A stretch of DNA of 64,000 nucleotides from Ectobius pallidus (Eukaryota; Arthropoda; Insecta; Blattodea; Ectobiidae): positions 138,337,686-138,401,685 of the forward strand of contig CAXKWD010000005.1 in NCBI GenBank assembly GCA_964059195.1, in the 5' to 3' direction. The position numbers and the translations under genes were made by a program. Of this stretch, positions 56,038 to 64,000 are shown piece by piece (position 1 is the stretch's first letter; every line of letters begins with the position of its first letter). The notes beneath the pieces were generated by a model. The model saw only the letters and a program-made list of their open reading frames with translations. It had not been told where the DNA came from and ran no database searches.

Positions 56038-56110
56038 CTCTGCTTGGCAAAGCATTGGCACGGATTGCCAAAGGTCCTGGGTTCAAATCCCATTGTCAGA
56101 GGAATGTTTC
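56038..56110 (+). mobile_element. tRNA-like SINE head
   Basis: CTCTGCTTGGCAAAGCATTGGCACGG followed by box B GGTTCAAATCC (56080-56090) resembles a tRNA-derived SINE head. No body or tail is identified. Confidence 0.45.
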
Positions 56111-57043
56111 TCCAATAATAATCTACAATATTCTTAAAGCTTAGGTTAGACTTCTGCATACACTCGTATGATTGAGGGAATAAGGTTTCTTGATTCATAG
56201 CCTATTCATATTTGTACTCGTCCCCTCATCAAATAGGAAATACATAATCTAAGAGTTTTACTTTATTTTTTAATAAAATAGATTAAAAATTTGGATGAAA
56301 TATTTCAAAGAAAACTGAGCAAAGCAGGTTTTTATTTGTATGCAAATTAGAGTTCAATAATTGTTCATTGGTTACGTTTGAGGTTATGCGAAACTAATGT
56401 CACCTACGCCCCTTCGTATCAGCTAAATTGTTGCATTCGCAGCATTGCAATTAAATCCACGATACCATCAGACATGTATCGTGTAATCTGCAGATATATT
56501 AACTTGATAATGTATCGAATAATTTGTCTATCAGCAACAACACATTACAATATAGCGTTCACACTTTGCTCTCCGTTAATTGCACGTTACTACTTTTAAT
56601 TGCTGGCCTTCCTCTGATTCATAGAGAACTGGTTCCAGCAGAAGCTAAACTGCTACAATTACAGTCATTCACTTACACATAATTATATGTATAAGCCTAG
56701 TACTTAATTTTTAACTGTGATAGCTTGAACTTGAATATTCCATACGCAGTAATTGTGGTAAGTTATTTTTAATGTTACAACAGTTAAGATAAAGTCTAAA
56801 TGAGGGAGAAATTTATTTCTTTTATCTAAATGTTTCGTGGTATTCATAATTACAGCTTTGATTGCGTTATCTGTAGATGCAAGCTTAAAAATGCAAATAA
56901 TTTAAATTTTGATTGGTGTTTAGATATGCTCTTTGGCTGGCACCCTAAACTGCTGTGCATACCCACCCGAAAGGATCTCTAGAGGTCGTTCGCTACTACT
57001 ACTACTTTGGGTGAGCAATGACTGCTCTTAATTGACATGAAAT
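56111..57043. other. No supported gene
   Basis: Nothing bounded or coding recognised. AAATTTGAATTTGAATTTTGAATT at about 57045-57069 looks like the simple-repeat tail of an unidentified plus-strand retroelement. Confidence 0.35.
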
Positions 57044-57099
57044 TAAATTTGAATTTGAATTTTGAATTATTTATTATATGTAGCACAGAAAAACTACAT

Positions 57100-57145
57100 C
57101 AGATGATTATCCGAATGAGCAAGTGCTCGTGTTCGGGTTCAATTA
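57100..57145. repeat. Short dispersed repeat shared with 10318-10352
   Basis: ATCCGAATGAGCAAGTGCTCGTGTTCGGGTTCA parallels ACCCGAAAGAGCAAGTGCTCGTGTTCGGATACA at 10320. The core is partly palindromic (CCGAA...TTCGG around AGCAAGTGCTC), suggesting a conserved repeat end. Confidence 0.55.
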
Positions 57146-57679
57146 ATTTATTTATATTACACAATACAAAATCATATACAAATAGATAGAACAAAATATA
57201 ACTCTAACTTAAAATCCTGGAATAAACCTGGAATAAAAGTAATAAAAAAGGGAAAAATGCAAAGTGGGAAGAACGTATTTCAAATCTTGTGGTATAACCG
57301 AACAAATGGTTCCTTAAATATCTACCAATTACAGAGTGAAATAAATTCTAATCTATTAAATAAGATTATAATTTATGTAATGAGATTTTTTATATAATTA
57401 TCGATTTTTTCAATTCATTTACTATTTCTGCATGTGATCTAATTACGGAATTATAGAGTCTTTGGCCAAAATTTTGGATGAAATATTTTAAAGAAACTGA
57501 GCAAAGCAGGTTTTTACTTTTATGTAAATTACTTTTATGTAAATTGTTCACTGGTTACGTTTGATCGAACAATTTTGAACACCTGATCGAACAGTTTTGA
57601 AAAAAGTTATTATATCTAGGCCTATTCACACTTTTCTATATCTATTTCTAAAGTCCCACTACTGCTTAAAATGCAAAAA

Positions 57680-57971
57680 TTAACATATTTATTTTCCTTT
57701 GCATTAAATGAAAAATCTATTTAAAAATCGTGTCTTCTGCAAAAATCCTCTTTAGCCCCTAGTTTTTCAGCAAAAGTTCCTTTTAGCCCCTAGCTTTTCA
57801 GAAAAAGTCCTCCTTAGCACCTTTTAGGCCCTTCAGTCCTATTTATCCCTTTTTAAGTTCTATAAGATTCATATATTCGGATGCAAGGGACATGAAACGG
57901 AAAAGTATGTTAAATGTTCTAATTAGGAAGTTAGGAAAAAAATATGTTAAAACCTTCAAATCTGGGCCCTA
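57680..57971. mobile_element. Possible fragment of another hAT-type MITE
   Basis: CTTTAGCCCCTAG-type motifs recur three times at 57745-57825 with an AGGCCCTTCAG variant. The block ends in AAATCTGGGCCCTA at 57971, which complemented gives TAGGGCCCAGATTT, a hAT-like terminus. CTGATCAC follows and fits nTnnnnAn, but no left terminus or matching duplication was found. Confidence 0.3.
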
Positions 57972-59048
57972 CTGATCACTAACCCCTCTGTAGGTCATGC
58001 TATCTTGTAGCATTTGTTATCTCTGACCTGATGCAGGCCTCTAATAAGATGTGAGTAATATTGCCTTGAATACACTATTATGTAGCATAATGCATGTTAA
58101 TAGCAGTGATGAAAGTTAGTAACTGATACCCAGAGTTTAAGAAAGTATGGGAGCTGATTCCCAGGGAAGGATCTAGTTTCGACTGAAAACATGGAAGGAA
58201 AGAACTTGCACGCTATGGAGATGGAAGCTAGTTATCTTCAACAAAAAAGCTTACTGCTGCCTCTCGGTTTTCCAGAATTAAGATGTCACATCTGTAAAGA
58301 TTAGATCGCAATGCTTCTTGATTTTTTAAAATTATTTTTATTTTTATTTTTATTTTTTTTATTGGCGAATAATTCCACCTGGGAGATACGATCGCCGTTT
58401 ATGGAGTTATTAGTTTTAGAGTCTATGTGTCTAAGTTAGGGCATGAATTTTAAAGTCTGAAAGCAGTAGACTATCTCCTCCCCTGTTTTTCTTTAGATAT
58501 AAAACTTCACACCATGTATCTCTTTTAAATATGTAAAATTTAATTAATAAATATATACTCTTTAAACTTAACTTTTCCCCATTTAAAAGAAAACTAAAAG
58601 CTAGTATACCTCATTTCAAAGACTAGTATAGTTTACCTCATTTCTTGCCAGAAACTTGTTTATTTTTCCAGTCTTGTTGTTTGCCGAGTAATCCGAACTA
58701 CCGGGATATGGAGTGCCAAGTTTATAGGACTCTTCTGTAGGCAAATTAAGGAGTTACATTATAAGAAAGAAATTTATGGAACCTTTTGTGCATCCACCAA
58801 CTTCCATACTAGGCTGTTATGACTTATGATTAGACCTATCCATCCTCATGGACCATAAAACACGTGCTTTAGGATAGGATATAATAATATTTAGGTATTA
58901 TTACCATTATTGTCAGTAATTTATTGTTACTTTATTAATCTATTTCTTTTCCTTTATGAAAATCGTGGCTGATTAGCTTTTAACTCTTGTCGTTATATTA
59001 CAACAGCTTTCATTTGTTTTAAAGCCCAAGTTGTTTATCCAAAAGTTA
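57972..59048. other. AT-rich sequence without a supported gene
   Basis: No supported gene or bounded repeat. Confidence 0.4.
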
Positions 59049-59369
59049 TCTTCTCTTCTCTATATATATATAAAAGGCTTTGTCCTGACTGACGGGAATC
59101 AACGTAGAGCCTAAACTATAACAGGTAGAGACTTGGAATTTTGACAGTACCTTCGTTTCATAATGTAGGTGCTCACTGAGAAGGGATTTTGAAAAATTCT
59201 GATTCTAAATGCCAAAAATTAAATGTTTTTGAAAATACTTAATCCCTTTTTGCATAGAATTATCGAAACAAATTCACAGAACATATTGTTGCCAATGGTA
59301 TAGGTGGGTTTGGATTAAATTAAATGGATGTTTGACAAATTAGAGAAGGTATCATTATAATTCATATTA
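59049..59369 (+). mobile_element. Helitron left part, same family as 13102
   Basis: TCTTCTCTTCTCTATATATATATA then AGGCTTTGTCCTGACTGA repeats the left end at 13102 without the expanded TGAC array. The two stay collinear for about 300 bp, including CAGGTAGAGACTTGGAATTTTGA and TTAATCCCTTTTTGCATAG. Its own 3' half is absent or replaced: a different Helitron start follows directly. Confidence 0.75.
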
Positions 59370-59895
59370 TCTATATTAATAAAAGGAACTGTCCTCGATG
59401 TCCAGGGAAATCTACTGAACGCAGAGATCTGAAATTTTAAACATATGTGGGCTGAAGGGTTGGAAAATGCACCGCGAAGCCGGAATTTTAATTTTAGTTT
59501 TCCTTCGTGAGTTATGAGTGAAAAACGGGCAAAAAACGTGCATTTTTTGCGTTTTCAAAACATAAGTTTTCAGTTATACATTTCAATGTCAAATCAATTA
59601 CAGTTGGCTTTGTCTATTTTTGTCACACCTTGAAAATAAAACTTTCGCGATCGCTTGAATGTTGTAAGCCCTAAATATGGTCAAACGTTTTTTTATTTGG
59701 ACGAATCTCACTATACAGAGGTTTTCTGGGCCAAGAAACTCGAATCTGAGGTCGCTTTTACCAGACGGTGCTATCTAATCGTGGTATGTAGTCCACGTGA
59801 TTTAGGAGTTAATAAATATTATGATTTTACTATTATGCTCTTAATTTTTAATTTTTGAAATAATTATCGCGGGCGAAGCCGCGGGCACATGCTAG
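59370..59895 (+). mobile_element. Non-autonomous Helitron, complete ends
   Basis: It opens A then TCTATATTAATAAAAGG and closes with a GC hairpin (CGCGG, loop GCGAAG, CCGCG at 59869-59884), GGCACATG and CTAG, followed by T. These are Helitron ends without target duplication. A 67-codon frame at 59655-59858 has no helicase or Rep features. It starts where similarity to the neighbouring Helitron stops, so either it inserted into that copy or the two ends were joined. Confidence 0.8.
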
Positions 59896-59915
59896 TCAAA
59901 ATATAAAACTGATGA

Positions 59916-60266
59916 ACCGAGTGAGGTGACCGAGATGGTAACGTCTTGGACTCACATTCGGGAGGTCCCAGGTTCAAATCCCGTGGCCGGTCAATTTGAC
60001 CTGGATTTTTCATGGTTTTCCCAACCGTAAAGGCAAATGCCGAATTGGATATTTACGTACCATGAATCATCCTCACCATGTCATCCTGTGTCATATCCAT
60101 TTAAATTAATATCGGTTAAAATTTACTCCATAAAATACATCAACAATGGAAATAATTGGCAATCAATAGTTCCATGGCCTACCCTACTACATAGACACAG
60201 ATTCCGAACTCCTGATATGGCCTCGTAGCTAAAAGGAGTATAAACACAGCTGAAATAAATAAAAAA
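59916..60266 (+). mobile_element. tRNA-derived SINE (third family)
   Basis: GTGAGGTGACCGAGATGGTAACG (box A region) and GGTTCAAATCC (box B, 59971-59981) head an element with body TTTTTCATGGTTTTCCC and an A-rich AATAAATAAAAAA tail at 60254-60266. It lies 20 bp after the Helitron end, and its tail abuts the tandem array. Confidence 0.75.
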
Positions 60267-60268
60267 TC

Positions 60269-60780
60269 TGACGGATTTTCATGAAGCAATTTAGCCAAAA
60301 TGTGTGTTAAAACACAACATGCAAAATTATTAAAACAAGAATGAAATATCGTGTGATTGGTACATCACTCTTACCGTATTGACGCAGTATTCGCTTTGAC
60401 GAATTTTCATGAAACATTTTAGCCAAAATGTATGTTAAAACACAACATGCAAAATTATTCAAACAAGAATGAAAAATCGTGTGATTAATACATCACTCTT
60501 ATTCAGTATGCAGTATTAGCTTTGACGAATTTTCATGAAACATTTTAGCCAAAATGTGTGTTAAAACACAACATGCAAAATTATTCAAAAAAGAATGAAA
60601 AATCGTGTGATTGGTACATCACTCTTACCGTATTGACGCAGTATTCGCTTTGACGAATTTTCATGAAACATTTTAGCCAAAATGTATGTTAAAACACAAC
60701 ATGCAAAATTATTCAAACAAGAATGAAAAATCGTGTGATTGATACATCACTCTTATCGTATTGACGCAATATTCGCTTTG
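60269..60780. repeat. Four-unit tandem array, period about 127 bp
   Basis: Units begin TGACG(G/A)ATTTTCATGAA at 60269, 60397, 60523 and 60651, each continuing TTTAGCCAAAATGT, GTTAAAACACAACATGC and CATCACTCTTA. Lengths are 126-128 bp and identity is high. Units 1 and 3, and also 2 and 4, share small variants (TGTGTG against TGTATG), suggesting a two-unit duplication. Confidence 0.95.
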
Positions 60781-60816
60781 AAAATTGTAAAATGACAACA
60801 GATATATTACTGTCGA

Positions 60817-60818
<2 letters not shown>

Positions 60819-60859
<41 letters not shown>

Positions 60860-60915
60860 ATTATTATTATTATTATTATCATCATCATCGTCATCATCAT
60901 TATCATCATTATCAT
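60819..60915. repeat. TTA/ATC compound microsatellite
   Basis: TTA units at about 60819-60880 pass into ATC and ATT units to 60915. The isoleucine and methionine-rich frames across it are artefacts. Confidence 0.9.
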
Positions 60916-62010
60916 GTTATCTAAGTGGCTACCCCTCGCCATTACTAGACCATTAAATTTCCGTGTTCTAAGTGTTACAATCTTTTTGCTTATAAACAAA
61001 TAAGACTTTTTTCAAGAAAGTAGGCAAAGAAGTCTTTTAATCATGTAGCGGCAACATCCTAAAAAAGGAGAAGAAAAAGAGGAAAAATATTTGGTTCACG
61101 TTTCATTTCGCAGAAGCTGATAAGGGAAAGAAAAGGAGGGCATGAGGGAGACAAAGCTAAAATCGATATTTTAAAGTAGACTTGATTACACAGTGTATCT
61201 AGACGTTGAGAAATACTCCTTCCTTCCTTCCGACCTGACATTAGACAAGCTGATTTATTACAGAATATCGCCTATTCAAAAGAACTAATAGCGAGGCTAG
61301 AAAAAAATGTTAAAAGAGTGGGCGAGGCGATATTTGTGTTGGTTTGATCGCCTTAAAAAGAGCTCCAGCACACGCTACCTATAAATTGAACGTCTTTCCT
61401 TTCATATTCTGTTTTCAGAAGATTGCGACAAGGTACACCTACACTATTCTTCATATAACGTGGTCCAGGTTAGGGGAGAGCCTTGAATGAAGACGTAGTA
61501 GATTCATCGCATGTAAGTTTTCTATTTTCGTTGTTGAAATGTCACAACAAAAACGCCCCTCTTTTATGTATTGTGCTTATAAGTTGTTATTGTTGTCCAG
61601 AAGCTGATAAAACGTTCCTATTCGACGAACTATACAGTATTATCACTTTTGATCTTTAACTTGTTGCATAGGCCTAAGAATGTGAAGAATGATGAATCGA
61701 TCCACAGAAAACGTAACATTCTGCCAGAACTAGTTCCGGTTAATCTAAACGAGTTGTTAATCCTTAAAATATATGAATACTAAATATTTGCAAGAAGAGA
61801 ACAATATTTATCCACATTGGTGTAAAAGAATTAAATAAAAACGAAAGATCTGTTTTTACTTTTCTCTCCTGGGTTGTAAAATTCAGCTTTCTTTAGTTGT
61901 GTTGTGTAACTCCTTAAGCTTCTGGATCGAGGCGAGAATCTAAATGCTGAGTTTTTTTGGAGTTTTTTTATGCCAAGTAGATTATAACTACAAATTAATT
62001 TTCCTCACAG
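60916..62010. other. No supported gene
   Basis: AT-rich. A TTCTGTTTTCAG acceptor at about 61423 and GCATGTAAGT donor at about 61513 bracket 90 bp, but every frame there has stops. Confidence 0.35.
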
Positions 62011-62061
62011 GTTGCTTCAGGAGACAATAATTCAATTAACGGAATACGGGTCAGTCTTACA
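62011..62061 (+). other. Candidate internal exon, 51 nt
   Basis: The acceptor AATTTTCCTCACAG is followed by 51 bases and then ACA-GTAAGT, a strong donor. The length is exactly 17 codons, and frame 0 reads VASGDNNSINGIRVSLT without a stop. One other frame is also open, so coding is not proven. No protein family is recognised. Confidence 0.3.
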
Positions 62062-62369
62062 GTAAGTTATATTTCAAAATGCGCCGGTGTCTAATTTGAA
62101 ATACTGTAGTGAATAGGTTTTTGAAACTTATTTCATTTTGAAAAAGAGGTAGACTAGTTATCAGAGAACGATATTTTCACAATAATGCTTATTTCAACCT
62201 TCTAATGGTCACAAATGAGCTCATTTACTCTTTAATTAGATCCATGTTTCTTCGCGATGTACCGTACCTTCTCATAGCGTGAGTTATAATTTCAACACTA
62301 GGCCTTCAGAGAAGTTTCCCATTATTTTAATTAGAAATGTAATATCCATGTATTATAAAAGCTAAGCTT

Positions 62370-62828
62370 GTGTGGAGGGTACCTTTACCATCAAATTATA
62401 CGAGGGTTCAGGGCCTCCACATGGGGGGGGGGGCTGCCGGACCCAGGGACCCGGGCCCGGTCCCCAAAGGGGCCCGCTGGATCCTGGTGTTGTGGTATAA
62501 CTTTATGGAAAACTGGAATCGTTTGATAAAATGTTCTGTTACACGATTTACGAGAAGGAAGCTCCATGGAGAAGGGAAGAGACAACTAAATGAGGATGGT
62601 CGGCGGTTGGTGAGGGACCCGCGACCAGTACTGGTCCTGGGCCCGACCCCGAGATGTGGCGGCCCTGCGAGGGTTGGAAATCGAGGTAAATTACAGGAAT
62701 TTCAAATCGCTTTTGTTGGATGTTGGTTGGATATCCAGCATACTTCAGAGCAAATAGGAGCCTCCTATCACTACGAATGCCTTGACAGTAACCAGAAGAA
62801 ATTGAGCTGGCTCTACCAACCGGTATAA
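62370..62828 (+). other. Unrecognised open frame of 152 codons in a GC-rich patch
   Basis: The longest plus-strand frame outside the LTR element. Its first part spans a GC-rich segment with a G run of about ten and CCCGGGCCCGG (62419-62480). The last part is rich in aromatic and polar residues (FVGCWLDIQH, YHYECLDSNQKK). No signal peptide, transmembrane segment or family motif is visible. A G-run length error would shift the frame. It may be part of an unrecognised repeat. Confidence 0.2.
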
Positions 62829-63118
62829 AATTAGTTTTTTGTTAAAAAAGGTGTGAGAGATGTGCGGCGGACAAAAACTATAATTTCCAACTTCTTCTAT
62901 GAAGAAGGTATGTGGTTTTGCTTAGTCGTAACTTTCATGAGAAATCTATGTGCTTGAATTTAGGCTAAGTGGCTATGAATATCCGACTCACCGGCTAACA
63001 GCGTACTTCTCACTGCCAAGAAAATCCCTGTTAAGCCGTCCACGTATTCAAACGTAGGTTTTGTATATCCACCATCTCTATAAGTCTATAAGAGATATCG
63101 AGGCAGCGGCACACGTTG

Positions 63119-63300
63119 CATGGTAGAGGTATCTGTTGGATGTAGGGGAGTTCCGTGGGGGCTCGCGGTGGGGTCTGTTGTCGAGAGACCGTTGGTCTTG
63201 CACATCATTACATTCCGGAGGTTGGCACAATGGGCCGCAAGGCTGAATTGCTTAGGGTCGTCCCAACCCGCCTTCCCCCTTAAGGGGCCAAATACATACA
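63119..63300 (+). mobile_element. 5'-truncated SINE, same family as 29535
   Basis: GGATGTAGGGGAGTTCCGTGGGGG, ATTCCGGAGGTTGGCACAATGGGCC and CTTAGGG(T)CGTCCCAACCCGCC match the last 180 bp of the SINE at 29535-30085 in order. The tRNA-like head is missing, and the tail is an ATACATACAT repeat instead of ATTCA. The frames of 72 and 119 codons across it come from this repeat. Confidence 0.75.
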
Positions 63301-64000
63301 TATCACCCCATGATGTGACACTCGACGCTTCAGTGTAACTTAGGATGGAGGCAGCGTATGTCTCGGAAACGTTGAAAAACGCCAAACTTCTCACCTGGCC
63401 GAAAACCCGAGAAGGATATTTCCAAGTAGCTATAGATTGTTCCATAACACAAGAGCCTCAGTTCTTGGAGCTACCTACATAACACTTTCCCCCTGCTAGA
63501 GAGATTATTGAACAATAGGCTACCGGTACTCTCATTAAAGAGCCCGAAGCAACACTGTCAAATTTCTGTCTTTCCTGAAGACTGTTCAGTCCAATGTTGA
63601 ATATCGTGTTGAATAGTTACATCGGCTGTGTTAGTGTGTAATAAGTAATAACTAGAGCAAGGCATTTGATGATTTTGTATATTTTTTATATGAAAGTTAA
63701 AAGATAGCTAGAATATATATAAATGTGTATCTTCAGTTAATAGATGAAATAAGGGCAATTTGTTTTTGCATTTTTGGCTTTATTTTGCATTTTCCGTCAT
63801 TTTTAAGAGATGGGTCATTTTTTGGCAATTTTTATGTCATTTTCTGCATTTTTAGGTCATTTTCGACATCTTTAGGTCTTTTTCGGCATTTTAGGTCATG
63901 TTTCAGTGGAGATAGAGATGAACTTTTCCTTGTACAAATCGTTACTTTCAGATAACAGACAATCGTTTTTATTTGAGAATCTCCGCCAAGTGTTCATGGT
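63301..64000. other. AT-rich sequence; T-rich repeat near the end
   Basis: No gene is supported. At 63770-63900 variants of TTTTTAGGTCATTTT recur about seven times, resembling the subterminal repeats of the hAT-type MITEs. No terminus is seen before the window ends. Confidence 0.35.

Noticed and set aside
59925..59995. Possible genuine tRNA gene
   Set aside because: Box A and box B are present, but a cloverleaf cannot be completed and a SINE body with an A-rich tail follows.
60709..60999. 96-codon frame rich in Ile and Met
   Set aside because: Translated TTA/ATC microsatellite.
61424..61513. Exon-like block between TTTTCAG and GTAAGT
   Set aside because: All three frames contain stops, so at best an untranslated exon, with no other support.
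1..64000. CRISPR array, operon, rRNA or other prokaryotic features
   Set aside because: No repeat-spacer pattern and no gene packing of bacterial type; the sequence is animal nuclear DNA.

Overview
The window looks like insect nuclear DNA: AT-rich, no bacterial-type gene packing, many simple repeats and many interspersed repeats. A cockroach such as Periplaneta americana is my best guess. It rests on the decayed non-LTR retrotransposon tails, on the TAGGCCTA-rich texture, and on recall rather than on any search. Nothing here is a complete, confidently recognised host gene. The window reads as intergenic or intronic sequence built largely from mobile elements, with a few short exon-like pieces on both strands.

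Layout. 0-9 kb: a MITE interrupted by a foldback element, decayed LINE 3' ends with microsatellite tails, a TA-flanked hairpin, an exon-like block (6091-6146) and an unrecognised broken coding stretch on the minus strand (7063-7380). 9-14 kb: a LINE relic split by a hAT-type MITE with a perfect 8-bp target duplication, a long quiet stretch, and a complete non-autonomous Helitron (13102-13972). 14.5-26.5 kb: a complete minus-strand Ty3/gypsy-type LTR retrotransposon of about 12.0 kb, with two almost identical 2.79 kb LTRs, a 4-bp target duplication, primer site, polypurine tract and intact gag and pol. Gag and pol share one frame and are separated by a single UGA in a leaky CUAG context. 26.5-41 kb: a perfect 49-bp palindrome, two copies of a cysteine-rich exon-like block 8.8 kb apart (29312 and 38100), a SINE with a 13-bp target duplication, two copies of a hAT-type MITE, a 567-bp inverted repeat, an internally deleted mariner and a decayed jockey/CR1-like LINE. 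41-48 kb: mostly featureless. 48-53 kb: more hAT-type MITEs, a TA-flanked 180-bp MITE and tRNA-derived SINEs. 53-64 kb: possible small exons (53904, 62011), Helitrons placed end to end, a SINE, a four-unit 127-bp tandem array, an unrecognised 152-codon frame and a truncated SINE.

How the parts relate. The LTR element is the only autonomous-looking element and appears to be a very recent arrival. The MITEs, SINEs, Helitrons and the deleted mariner would all depend on proteins encoded elsewhere. Several nested insertions give a relative order: MITE into LINE at 9.5 kb, foldback into MITE at 0.7 kb, SINE into an older repeat at 28.2 kb. The most noteworthy items are the in-frame UGA-CUAG gag/pol junction, the duplicated cysteine-rich block whose differences keep the frame and all six cysteines, and the strong excess of TAGGCCTA, which is also carried on a 60-bp period inside the LTRs.
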